Source of the DNA: Flaviramulus_B aquimarinus
Lineage (GTDB): Bacteria; Bacteroidota; Bacteroidia; Flavobacteriales; Flavobacteriaceae
DNA: 64,000 nucleotides
Reading direction: 5' to 3'
Assembly (NCBI RefSeq): GCF_039543205.1
Contig: NZ_BAABJH010000001.1
Location: 620,001-684,000, forward strand
This document shows positions 33,873 through 42,504 of this stretch, in pieces. Positions within the stretch are counted from its first letter, which is position 1. Each line of letters starts with the position of its first letter. Made by a program: the position numbers and the translations under genes. The notes beneath the pieces were generated by a model. It was not told where the DNA came from. It did no database searches and saw only the letters and a list, made by a program, of their open reading frames with translations.

Positions 33873-36095
33873 ATGCGACTTCTCCCTTTAGTATTCCTTG
33901 TTCTTTTTTCGTTTTCTACCACTTATTCACAAAACCAACCCTGGCAAGGTAAATTTGAACCTATTGATAACATGATTTCTCCACCAAACATTTACCGTTC
34001 CGCTAGCGGCGCCCCTGGAAAAGCATATTGGCAACAGCGCGCAGATTATAAAATAAAAGTGGTTTTAAATGAAGTTAACAATACCATTTCTGGAGAAGAA
34101 ACCATTACCTATTTTAATAATTCCCCTGACGATTTAAGCTATATCTGGATACAACTGGAGCAAAATGTTAATAGAAAGGGCAATGAAGATTTTGGATCTA
34201 TTAAAAACAGCATGAAAGATTCCATGACGACTCGGCAAATGCAGTTTCTTACCAGAACTATAGATTTTCCAGCTGGTTATTCTATTAAATATGTAAAAGA
34301 TGCCAGCGGAAACAACATAAAAACAATGGTTAATAACACCATGATGAAGGTGAAATTAAATACCATTCTAAAATCTGGTGAATCTACTACCCTATCCATA
34401 GCTTGGTCTTATCCTATTACAGACCGAAGTTTATTTTTATTGTCAAGAGAAGGTTATGAATATTTCCCTGAAGATGACAATACAGTTTATCTTATTGCAC
34501 ATTGGTTTCCAAGAATGGCCGTTTATAATGATACGGAAGGTTGGCAAAATCAGCAATTTCAAAAATTAGGAGAGTTTGCTTTAGAGTTTGGCAATTATGA
34601 AGTTGAAATTACGGTACCTGAAGATCATATTGTGGCATCTACAGGTGAACTTCAAAATAGCGAAGCTGTTTTAACCAAAACACAACGTAAAAGAATGGAG
34701 GTTGCCAAAGAATCTTTTGATAAGCCTGTAATGATTATTACAAAAGAGGAAGCTGAAGCCAATGAAAAGCAAAAATCCACAAAACAAAAAACGTGGAAAT
34801 TTCATGCTAAGAATGTTAGGGATTTTGCTTTTGCTTCATCCAGAAAATTCATGTGGGATGCACAAGCCGTTAAACTGCCAACCAATACGGTTATGGCCAT
34901 GTCATTATACCCTAAAGAAGGCTTACCTGTATGGCAAGAAGAGTCTACGAAGTCTATAATGCATGCACTTGAAGTGTATTCGGAAGCCACTTTTGATTAT
35001 CCCTATCCTGTTTGTATTTCTGTAAATACTTCAAATATTGGTATGGAATTTCCAATGATAAGTTTTAATGGAGGAAGACCTATTAATGGAAAAATAAGTG
35101 ATGCTGCAAAGCAAAGTATGATTGGAACTATTATTCATGAAGTTGGTCACAATTGGTTTCCAATGATTGTGAGTTCGGATGAACGCAAATGGATGTGGAT
35201 GGACGAAGGTTTAAACACCTTTATACATCAAAGAACAGTGGCAGAGCGTTATCCTGAGTTTAATAGCGTAACACCAAAAAGCATAGTCCCTTTTATGAGT
35301 GGCGATAAGAGTATTTTACGCCCAGTAATGACTACTTCTGACACTGAATTGTTTTCTCAGTTTGGGGCTAATTTTTATATTAAACCTACTGTAGGATTAC
35401 AAATGTTGAGAAATTCCATTATTGGTAAAGAGTTGTTCGATGAAGCTTTTAAAGAATATGCCAACCGATGGAAATATAAACATCCTAATCCTGCTGATTT
35501 ATTTAGAACCTTAGAAGATGCTAGTGCTACTGATTTAGATTGGTTTTATAGAGGTTGGTTTTTTACTACTGATCATGTAGACATGGAATTAAGCAATGTA
35601 AAATGGTTTACCGTTTTTGAAGAGAATTCCAATATTGAAGACCAAAGCAAATCCTCCAAAACAAAAATAAAAGCCAATGAAGGAATTGGAAAAGCTAAAG
35701 AAAAGGATTTTTCAAATGGCCCAGAAACCATTACTATGACATCTACTCCAGCTGCAGCATATGGTCAGTTTTTATCGCGATTAAATGAACTTGAAATACG
35801 CAAACAGTTATCCGGTAAAAATATTTATGAGGTTACTATAAAAAATATTGGTGGTCTTATTATGCCAGTTACTATTGAATGGATTTTTACAGATGGCTCT
35901 ACAGAAATAGACATCTTACCTGCTCAAATCTGGAGAAGAAATGAATATGAAGTTAAAAAAACATTTATTAAAGATAAAGAAGTTAGTAAGGTAAATTTAG
36001 ATCCTAATTTTGAATTTGCTGATACAGACATGAAAAATAATAGTTTCCCAAAATTAGAATCGAAATCTGAATTTGATAAGTTTAAAGAACAATAG
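33873..36095 (+). CDS. M1 family zinc metallopeptidase, exported
   Basis: A 740-residue secreted aminopeptidase-like protein. A signal peptide ends near residue 20 (TTYSQ). The zinc site is HEVGH (His422, Glu423, His426) followed by Glu445 in MDEGLNTFIHQR, as in the M1 family. The usual substrate-binding GxMEN motif is replaced by GMEFPMISF (about 390-398), a known variant among Bacteroidota M1 members. A C-terminal beta domain follows (about 600-740). The role is probably peptide degradation in the periplasm or at the surface. It is a single gene, ended by a hairpin at 36113. Confidence 0.93.
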   Translation: MRLLPLVFLVLFSFSTTYSQNQPWQGKFEPIDNMISPPNIYRSASGAPGKAYWQQRADYKIKVVLNEVNNTISGEETITYFNNSPDDLSYIWIQLEQNVNRKGNEDFGSIKNSMKDSMTTRQMQFLTRTIDFPAGYSIKYVKDASGNNIKTMVNNTMMKVKLNTILKSGESTTLSIAWSYPITDRSLFLLSREGYEYFPEDDNTVYLIAHWFPRMAVYNDTEGWQNQQFQKLGEFALEFGNYEVEITVPEDHIVASTGELQNSEAVLTKTQRKRMEVAKESFDKPVMIITKEEAEANEKQKSTKQKTWKFHAKNVRDFAFASSRKFMWDAQAVKLPTNTVMAMSLYPKEGLPVWQEESTKSIMHALEVYSEATFDYPYPVCISVNTSNIGMEFPMISFNGGRPINGKISDAAKQSMIGTIIHEVGHNWFPMIVSSDERKWMWMDEGLNTFIHQRTVAERYPEFNSVTPKSIVPFMSGDKSILRPVMTTSDTELFSQFGANFYIKPTVGLQMLRNSIIGKELFDEAFKEYANRWKYKHPNPADLFRTLEDASATDLDWFYRGWFFTTDHVDMELSNVKWFTVFEENSNIEDQSKSSKTKIKANEGIGKAKEKDFSNGPETITMTSTPAAAYGQFLSRLNELEIRKQLSGKNIYEVTIKNIGGLIMPVTIEWIFTDGSTEIDILPAQIWRRNEYEVKKTFIKDKEVSKVNLDPNFEFADTDMKNNSFPKLESKSEFDKFKEQ

Positions 36096-36112
36096 TATTG
36101 TTATTAATAAAT

Positions 36113-36145
36113 AAAATCCATGATATTTTTCATGGATTTTATTTT
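36113..36145 (+). terminator. Terminator after the M1 peptidase gene
   Basis: AAAATCCATGA (36113-36123) pairs with TCATGGATTTT (36130-36140) around a six-base loop, followed by ATTTT. It lies 18 bases after the stop. Confidence 0.75.
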
Positions 36146-36605
36146 GACTAAAACAAACTAACTATTTAACTAAACTAAACTAACTATTTTTTCTTACCTC
36201 AAAGATAATTCATATAACCCATATATTTTTATTTATATTTTTTATGAAATACATAAATAATATTTATGTATTTTGAAAATTTAAGCCATTCCTGCTAGCT
36301 ATCATATACCCCAACTATTAAAAAAATTTTAAAAAAATGGACAGGAATACACAAATAGCACTAATGTTCCTCTCCAAAGACAAATTTGGCAGACTGAAAT
36401 TCTGATTCGTGTTCATATTCCATAACACACAACATTAAGAAATTTTATAAGAGTATTTGGATTATTACGAGTAGCTTGTTAGGATTTAGGTCCCTGATTT
36501 GTTTATAATTGATTAAACAAACAGTAAAAATAGTTTAAAAAATGGGTATACCATATTTACCGGCTATGTAGGTTTTAGAAAATAGAGATGATGTACTATA
36601 ATTTA
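36146..36605. other. Long noncoding interval between convergent genes
   Basis: About 460 bases with no convincing gene. It contains a 13-base direct repeat AAACTAACTATTT (36155-36167 and 36177-36189), a 27-base AT palindrome with 13-base arms (36247-36273), and a spaced inverted pair ATTCCTG/CAGGAAT around 36289-36350. Very short frames exist on both strands (22 codons at 36338-36406; about 20 codons opposite) but nothing marks them as genes. Since both flanking genes end here, promoters are not expected, and the region may hold a small RNA or a decayed element. Confidence 0.45.
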
Positions 36606-37586
36606 TTAATCATAGTAGCCCATTTTCTTCATCCAGTCATCATTAAACATTTTGGCTACGTAGCGGCTACCATGATCATGAAACAAAACGACAACGACAT
36701 CTTCTTTTTTGAAATGCGCTTTTAATTGCAATAGACCTTTTACAGCTGCTCCTGCCGAATTGCCTAAAAACATACCTTCTTCTTTTGCTAAACGTTGTGT
36801 GTAAATAGCAGCATCTTTATCAGTTACTTTAGTAAACCCATCAATAATTGAAAAATCCACGTTTTCTGGCAAAATATCTTCGCCTATACCTTCTGTAACA
36901 TAAGGATAGATTTCGTTTTCATCAAAAATACCCGTTTCGTGATATTTTTTAAATACACTTCCATAAGTGTCTATTCCCCAAATTTTAATGTTGGGATTTT
37001 GTTCTTTTAAGTATTTCCCAATCCCTGAAATAGTTCCTCCTGTTCCTACTCCTACTACAAAATGAGTAATTTTACCATCGGTTTGTTTCCAAATTTCTGG
37101 ACCAGTACTTTCGTAATGTGCCTTGGCATTGCTTGGGTTATCATACTGATTAACATACCAAGAATTTGGTGTTTCTGCACCTAATCGTTTTGATACAGAA
37201 TAATAGGACCGTGGATCTGTAGGATCAACATCTGTTGGACATACGACCACTTCAGCACCAACTGCTCTAAGTATATCCATTTTTTCTTTGGATTGTTTAT
37301 CGCTAATCACGAAAATACATTTGTATCCTTTTACAATAGCTGCTAAGGCTAAACCCATACCTGTGTTTCCTGAAGTTCCTTCTATGATAGTTCCTCCTGG
37401 TTTTAGGCGTCCGTCTGCTTCGGCATCCTCAATCATTTTAAGCGCCATTCTGTCTTTTGTGGAATTGCCAGGGTTAAAGGTTTCGTACTTTGCTAATACT
37501 AAACATGGCAATGCTTCGGTTAATTTATTAAGTTTCACCAACGGTGTGTCACCTATTGTTTCTAGTATATTTTTAGCGTATTCCAT
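36606..37586 (-). CDS. PLP-dependent cysteine synthase family protein
   Basis: A 326-residue fold-type II pyridoxal-phosphate enzyme related to cysteine synthase and the catalytic domain of cystathionine beta-synthase. The PLP Lys44 is in NPGNSTKDRMALKM, and the phosphate-binding loop is GTSGNTG near residue 69-75. The VGTGGTISGIGKYL motif is intact. The C-terminal ending GSRYVAKMFNDDWM resembles the cystathionine beta-synthase group more than CysK, but the regulatory CBS domains are missing. The reaction could be O-acetylserine sulfhydrylation or serine plus homocysteine condensation; sequence alone does not decide. It has its own promoter. Confidence 0.92.
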   Translation of the reverse strand: MEYAKNILETIGDTPLVKLNKLTEALPCLVLAKYETFNPGNSTKDRMALKMIEDAEADGRLKPGGTIIEGTSGNTGMGLALAAIVKGYKCIFVISDKQSKEKMDILRAVGAEVVVCPTDVDPTDPRSYYSVSKRLGAETPNSWYVNQYDNPSNAKAHYESTGPEIWKQTDGKITHFVVGVGTGGTISGIGKYLKEQNPNIKIWGIDTYGSVFKKYHETGIFDENEIYPYVTEGIGEDILPENVDFSIIDGFTKVTDKDAAIYTQRLAKEEGMFLGNSAGAAVKGLLQLKAHFKKEDVVVVLFHDHGSRYVAKMFNDDWMKKMGYYD

Positions 37587-37603
37587 AGTTTTATTATCAA
37601 CTT

Positions 37604-37639
37604 CAAAAATAGTAAAAAGTAATTTGGTTGTAACACAAA
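37604..37639 (-). promoter_or_regulatory. Promoter of the cysteine synthase-family gene
   Basis: On the minus strand TTTG (37639-37636), 24 bases, then TATTTTTG (37611-37604). The -7 element is perfect; the spacing is a little long. The start would lie near 37598, about 12 bases before the ATG. Confidence 0.5.
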
Positions 37640-37676
37640 AAAGTGATTGATTAAAGCACGCTCTTCATGCTAATGT

Positions 37677-38912
37677 TTACTGAAACCTAATCGCTTTAAC
37701 AGGTGATATTTTTGTAATGATGTATGAAGGGACAAGGAGCATAAGCAGACATAGAATTAATGTTCCAACGTTTAGCGCTATAACATATCCTAAACTAATG
37801 TAAACAGGGGCTTCGGTAACATAATACACACTGGGATTTAACGGAAATAGTTTAAAATATTTCTGAGTAAATAAAAGCCCTAAACCTAAAACGTTTCCCC
37901 AAATCAGACCTAAAACAACAAGGTATGAGGCGTTGTATAAAAAGATTTTACGGATACTCCAATTGTTGCTTCCTAAAGCTTTGAGTATACCTATCATTTG
38001 GGTACGCTCCAGAATAAGAACCAATAATGCGGTTATCATGTTTATACCTGCTACGATTATCATGATGCCAATGATTCCATATATATTTTTGTCGAATATC
38101 TTAATCCATTCAAAAATAGAACTAAACTTATCGGTAATGGTTTGAGAGTTAAGCGTTGATGGTGTATTCTGATAAATTTCTACTCCTTTTTTATCGAGGT
38201 CATTATAATCATCTATAAACACTTCAAAGCTTCCTACTTGATCACTTTCCCATCTATTTATACGTTGTAAATGACGAATATCACCAATCAAATAACTAGC
38301 ATCAAAATCCTGAAACCCTGAATTGTAAATACCAACAATGTTGTAGGTAATAATGTTAGGCAGTTTTTCTGGATCATCTTTAGCAAATACCATCTGAAAT
38401 TTATCATTCACCTTAAAATTCAAACGATTAGCCAAATATGATGAAATTAAAACATCCTCATTTCTTTTTTTTGTATAGTCTGGAAGGCGACCTTCTATTA
38501 AAAATTCTTTAAAATAATTCCAATTATAATCTGCGCCTACACCTTTTAAATTAACGCCTTCAAAATCTGTTTTGGTACGGATAACTCCAAACTTAGAGGC
38601 TACTGCTTGAATATGACTAATTCCTTCAACCGACTTAAACTCTGGATAAAATTCTTGATTCTTTGAAATGGGAAAACCGCTTTCTTGCGAGTTATTACTA
38701 TCGTAATTTGCAATGGTAACATGCCCATTAAAAGCCACCACTTTGTCGCGTATTTTTTGTTGTAAGCCTATACCGGTTGCAATGGCAATCATCATAACAA
38801 CAATACCAATGGCAATTGCTGCAATACCAATTTTTATTATTGGTGCCGATATGCTACTTTTATACGCTTTACTACCAATAATGCGTTTAGCTATAAAATA
38901 CTCGTAATTCAA
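37677..38912 (-). CDS. LolC/LolE-type ABC transporter permease
   Basis: A 411-residue inner-membrane permease of the lipoprotein-releasing type. It has one N-terminal membrane segment (about 21-48, GIAAIAIGIVVMMIAIATGIG), a large periplasmic MacB-like domain, and three C-terminal spans of the FtsX domain (MIIVAGINMITALLVLILERTQ at about 282, then ILKALGSNNWSIRKIFLYN coupling helix). The complex passes outer-membrane lipoproteins to LolA. No ATPase or LolA gene is adjacent. The start is TTG at 38912 (an ATG would be out of frame), only eight bases from the divergent NamZ-like gene. Confidence 0.9.
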   Translation of the reverse strand: MNYEYFIAKRIIGSKAYKSSISAPIIKIGIAAIAIGIVVMMIAIATGIGLQQKIRDKVVAFNGHVTIANYDSNNSQESGFPISKNQEFYPEFKSVEGISHIQAVASKFGVIRTKTDFEGVNLKGVGADYNWNYFKEFLIEGRLPDYTKKRNEDVLISSYLANRLNFKVNDKFQMVFAKDDPEKLPNIITYNIVGIYNSGFQDFDASYLIGDIRHLQRINRWESDQVGSFEVFIDDYNDLDKKGVEIYQNTPSTLNSQTITDKFSSIFEWIKIFDKNIYGIIGIMIIVAGINMITALLVLILERTQMIGILKALGSNNWSIRKIFLYNASYLVVLGLIWGNVLGLGLLFTQKYFKLFPLNPSVYYVTEAPVYISLGYVIALNVGTLILCLLMLLVPSYIITKISPVKAIRFQ

Positions 38913-38920
38913 ATTATATC

Positions 38921-40204
38921 ATGGGGTTTAATGTTTTCAAAAATACAGTTTTATTATTTGTTTTGGTAATGATTTCTTGTGGAAGTCAGTCTAGAGAAAA
39001 AGACAAAAGACAGATAACGAAAGACCGAAGCGCTTACAGTAAAGATATAAAGGTCCATGCTATTAAGAAAGATAAAGCAATTATTGTCGGTGCTAACCAA
39101 ACTGAAAATTATTTACCCTTATTGAAAGGAAAACGTGTTGGTATTGTTGCTAATCAAACTTCTGTTATTTTTAGAAAAGACGGAAGAGAGAATACAGAAG
39201 ACAAGAGATTCACGCATTTAGTAGATTCATTATTATCATTGAAGGTAGACATAAGAAAAGTATTTGCTCCTGAACATGGGTTTAGAGGCAATGCGGATGC
39301 GGGTGAACATGTTGAGGATGGTATTGATACCAAAACGAAACTACCTTTAGTTTCCCTACACGGAAAGTATAGGAAACCCATCCCAAAACAATTAGAAAAC
39401 TTAGATATTGTTCTTTTTGACATTCAAGATGTTGGCGTTCGTTTCTACACCTATATATCAACACTTCATAATGTTATGGAAGCTTGTGCTGAAGCAAGAA
39501 TTCCTGTTTTAATTTTAGATAGGCCAAACCCCAATGGGTATTATATTGACGGTCCTACTTTAAAAATTGAAAATAAAAGTTTTTTGGGTATGCACCCTAT
39601 ACCGCTTGTGCATGGTATGACTATTGGGGAATATGCCCATATGATAAATGGAGAGCAATGGTTAGCAAATGAACAAAAATGCACAATTACCGTGATTAAA
39701 GTTGAAAATTATACACATAATACTTTTTATAGTTTACCTATTAGGCCTTCACCAAACTTGCCCAACGACCAATCTATAAAACTATACCCTAGCTTAGGGC
39801 TTTTTGAAGGCACAAATGTCAATGCTGGTCGTGGTACCGAGTTTCAATTTCAGCGTTATGGGGCGCCTTTTTTAGACAAAACAGTTCTTAGCTTTAGTTA
39901 CACTCCTATTGCTAATTTCGGAGCTAAATATCCAAAACATAAAAATGTTGTTTGCTATGGTGAAGATTTAAAAAGTGAAAACATAAACGGTGTGATGACA
40001 CTGAAATGGATTATTAAAGCCTATCAAAATTCCACCGACAAATCTTTGTTTTTCAATACAAATAATTTTACAAAACATGCTGGAACTAAAACATTACAGC
40101 AACAGATTGAATCTGGTTTATCTGAAAAGGAGATTAAAGCCACTTGGAAAGATGGATTAGAAGGTTTTAAAAAAACACGCCTTAAATATTTACTCTACGA
40201 CTAA
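38921..40204 (+). CDS. DUF1343 family exo-beta-N-acetylmuramidase (NamZ-like) lipoprotein
   Basis: A 427-residue exported protein. The signal peptide ends in a lipobox VMISCGS (Cys20), so it is probably a lipoprotein. The DUF1343 signatures are GKRVGIVANQTSV, FAPEHGFRG, LFDIQDVGVRFYTYISTL, ILDRPNPNG and GRGTEFQFQRYGAPF. Characterised members release MurNAc from peptidoglycan fragments, so a role in wall recycling is likely. A linker of charged residues follows the lipobox (about 22-60). It starts eight bases from the divergent permease, so its promoter must lie within that gene. Confidence 0.92.
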   Translation: MGFNVFKNTVLLFVLVMISCGSQSREKDKRQITKDRSAYSKDIKVHAIKKDKAIIVGANQTENYLPLLKGKRVGIVANQTSVIFRKDGRENTEDKRFTHLVDSLLSLKVDIRKVFAPEHGFRGNADAGEHVEDGIDTKTKLPLVSLHGKYRKPIPKQLENLDIVLFDIQDVGVRFYTYISTLHNVMEACAEARIPVLILDRPNPNGYYIDGPTLKIENKSFLGMHPIPLVHGMTIGEYAHMINGEQWLANEQKCTITVIKVENYTHNTFYSLPIRPSPNLPNDQSIKLYPSLGLFEGTNVNAGRGTEFQFQRYGAPFLDKTVLSFSYTPIANFGAKYPKHKNVVCYGEDLKSENINGVMTLKWIIKAYQNSTDKSLFFNTNNFTKHAGTKTLQQQIESGLSEKEIKATWKDGLEGFKKTRLKYLLYD

Positions 40205-40215
40205 ACCTTTGTCTT

Positions 40216-41031
40216 TTACTTTTGATATTTCTGAAAGGGTTGTTTTAATAATTCTATAATATTTCCATTTTTCTTTTCATCAGGAAATACGTCTACGCCG
40301 TACACAATTTTATCGGTATCTAATTCTTTATAAGTACCTAACAATCTGTCCCAAATCGAAAATATATTGCCATAGTTAGAATCTGTATATGGCATAACAT
40401 AATGGTGGTGTACCTTATGCATATCTGGAGAAACGATAATATAACTTAATAATTTATCAAGCTTTTTTGGCAACTGAATATTCGCATGGTTAAATTGTGT
40501 TGCAACCACCGATAGTGACTGATACAGCATGACCAAACCAATTGGAGCCCCAACTACAAAAACACCAAAAAGTGTAAAGAAAAATCGAATGACACTTTCT
40601 ATGGGGTGATGTCTGTTTGCTGTTGTTGTATCTACCTTATGATCGGTATGATGCACCAAATGTATCATCCATAGTGGCTTTACTTTATGTTCAATCAAAT
40701 GAGGCAAATATGCTCCAAAAAAGTCTAAGCATATCAATCCTAAAATTCCATAAAACCAAAGAGGCATTTCTGGCAACCAGTTTATAAGACCAAAATTATT
40801 TTCTATAACCCAGTCTGCAGTTTTTAATAGCATAAATGCTAACGGCAAATTAACCAGCATAAGGGTAAGGTTAAAAAATAAATTAGGAATGGCATGACGC
40901 CATTTTTTATAACTAAACTTATACAAAGGAATCAACCCTTCTATAATCCAAAAAAAGGTTAATCCACTAATTATTATGATAACGCGGTGATGTGACGGAA
41001 TGTTTTCGAAGTAGTTTAAAAGTATTTCCAA
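40216..41031 (-). CDS. Sterol desaturase / fatty acid hydroxylase family membrane protein
   Basis: A 271-residue integral membrane di-iron enzyme. Four or more hydrophobic segments surround the histidine boxes: HLIEH near residue 112, HLVHHTDH near 124-131, and HKVHHHY near 202-208 (total of eight or more His). This is the fatty acid hydroxylase superfamily pattern. The substrate may be a lipid of the envelope. It is transcribed leftward as a likely single gene and converges with the NamZ gene. The family is certain, the substrate is not. Confidence 0.92.
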   Translation of the reverse strand: MEILLNYFENIPSHHRVIIIISGLTFFWIIEGLIPLYKFSYKKWRHAIPNLFFNLTLMLVNLPLAFMLLKTADWVIENNFGLINWLPEMPLWFYGILGLICLDFFGAYLPHLIEHKVKPLWMIHLVHHTDHKVDTTTANRHHPIESVIRFFFTLFGVFVVGAPIGLVMLYQSLSVVATQFNHANIQLPKKLDKLLSYIIVSPDMHKVHHHYVMPYTDSNYGNIFSIWDRLLGTYKELDTDKIVYGVDVFPDEKKNGNIIELLKQPFQKYQK

Positions 41032-41059
41032 TAGAACTGTTTTTGCTTTTTAAAGGTAC

Positions 41060-41551
41060 TTATTTTATTCTTTTTTTCATCTCCTCAATAATGTTAAACG
41101 CAGCAGGGCAAATAGCAACATTCTTTAATGTTAAATTTGAAATTTGTTGAAACTTTTTTCTGTCGGTATGCGGAAATTCGCGGCAGGCTTTTGGTCGCAC
41201 ATCATAAATAGAACAATAATTATCTGAACCTAAAAAGGTACATGGCACGCTTTGCAATACATAATCATTATCTTCATCAACTCGTAAATATTGGTTTATG
41301 AATTGCTGTGTTTTCATTCTGAAATGTTTAGCTATTCTATCCACGTCTTTATCAGTAAATAAAGGCCCTGTAGTTTTACAGCAATTAGCACAATCTAAAC
41401 AATCGGTACGTTTAAACTCAGCCTCATGTAAATCTTCCATAAGGTAATCTAAATTCTTAGGTGGTTTCTTTTTAAGCTTTGCAAAGAATTTTTTATTCTC
41501 GTTATGCTTATCTTTGGCGAGCTTTGGGAGATTTTTAATGAAGTCTTGCAT
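41060..41551 (-). CDS. YkgJ family cysteine cluster protein
   Basis: A 163-residue protein with the zinc/iron-chelating YkgJ pattern: DCLDCANCCK (four Cys), VPCTFLGSDNYCSIYDVRP and PKACREFPH. The cysteines likely bind a metal or cluster. The function in bacteria is unknown. The ATG at 41551 sits only about five bases after a perfect -7 element, so the message may lack a leader. It diverges from the methyltransferase gene at 41644. Confidence 0.92.
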   Translation of the reverse strand: MQDFIKNLPKLAKDKHNENKKFFAKLKKKPPKNLDYLMEDLHEAEFKRTDCLDCANCCKTTGPLFTDKDVDRIAKHFRMKTQQFINQYLRVDEDNDYVLQSVPCTFLGSDNYCSIYDVRPKACREFPHTDRKKFQQISNLTLKNVAICPAAFNIIEEMKKRIK

Positions 41552-41555
41552 GCTG

Positions 41556-41563
41556 CAAAAATA
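41556..41563 (-). promoter_or_regulatory. -7 element next to the YkgJ start codon
   Basis: On the minus strand TATTTTTG matches TAnnTTTG and ends four bases before the ATG at 41551. The predicted start of transcription coincides with the start codon. No -33 element is seen at a good distance. Confidence 0.45.
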
Positions 41564-41643
41564 GTATTTTTAATAGGATACTAAAAACTAATTCGGAATC
41601 ACAAATAGACTCTCTCCTTCGAGGGAATGTTAAAAAGTAATTA

Positions 41644-42345
41644 ATGAAAGACCTTTTCGGAAACGCTTTATTGGATTACCAAAACGGAAACTATTCTGAG
41701 GACATTATAACCTCAACCAGTATCTCTGATGATGATGTGCTTCCTCTTCCTTATTTGTTTCGGGATTACAAAGACATGCCAAAATTGGAACAACATGCCT
41801 TAAAATTATGCAAAGGCACAGTTCTAGATGTAGGCTGTGGCTCAGGAAGCCATAGTTTATATTTGCAAAAAAAAGGGTTTACCGTTAAGGCAATTGACAT
41901 TTCAAAAGGGGCTATTGATGTTGCCAAACAACGCGGTGTTTTAAATACTCAAGTCAAAAATATTTTAGATGAAACCGAAAAATTTGATACTATTCTATTA
42001 TTGATGAATGGTACAGGTATTTTTCAAGAATTAGTTCATGTTTCTAAACACTTAACACATTTAAAAAACTTGCTTATACCTAACGGACAAATTTTAATGG
42101 ATTCGTCGGATATTAAATACATGTACGATGATGATGATGGTGGTGTTTGGAGGGACACCAACTCTACATATTATGGCGAACTGGACTATTTTTTATCTTA
42201 TAAAGGTAAAAAAGAAACCCCTATAAAATGGCTGTATTTAGATTTTAAAACCTTAAAATTGGTCAGCGAAACTGTTGGCTTAAAATGTGAATTGGTTATG
42301 GAAGGTGAACATTTTGATTATTTGGCAAAGTTAATCCCTCTATAG
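41644..42345 (+). CDS. Class I SAM-dependent methyltransferase
   Basis: A 233-residue methyltransferase. The SAM-binding motif I is VLDVGCGSGSHSLYL (about 61-75), followed by an acidic residue in VKAIDIS, and motif IV in FDTILLLMNGTGIF. The N-terminus KDLFGNALLDYQNGNY is distinctive, and homologs in Bacteroidota share it, but the substrate is unknown. It is a lone gene, divergent from YkgJ. The later segment with DSSDIKYMYDDDDGGVW is rich in Asp. Confidence 0.9.
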   Translation: MKDLFGNALLDYQNGNYSEDIITSTSISDDDVLPLPYLFRDYKDMPKLEQHALKLCKGTVLDVGCGSGSHSLYLQKKGFTVKAIDISKGAIDVAKQRGVLNTQVKNILDETEKFDTILLLMNGTGIFQELVHVSKHLTHLKNLLIPNGQILMDSSDIKYMYDDDDGGVWRDTNSTYYGELDYFLSYKGKKETPIKWLYLDFKTLKLVSETVGLKCELVMEGEHFDYLAKLIPL

Positions 42346-42504
42346 ACAGGAATCTCTTAAATTAAAAGACCTGCTTTAAAATAAATTCTAACTTGCAAAA
42401 GGATAATGCCAAGTCTGAAGCACGTTAGAGCTTTCATAATAAGATTTCTGTCTTACTGAAACTGGTTTATGATATGTTTCATAAAATCTCCACTCTCGTG
42501 AGTA

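Noticed and set aside
36338..36406. 22-codon frame beginning with ATG in the 36-kb gap
   Set aside because: Too short, with no promoter, conserved motif or neighbour support; a second frame on the other strand is equally plausible.
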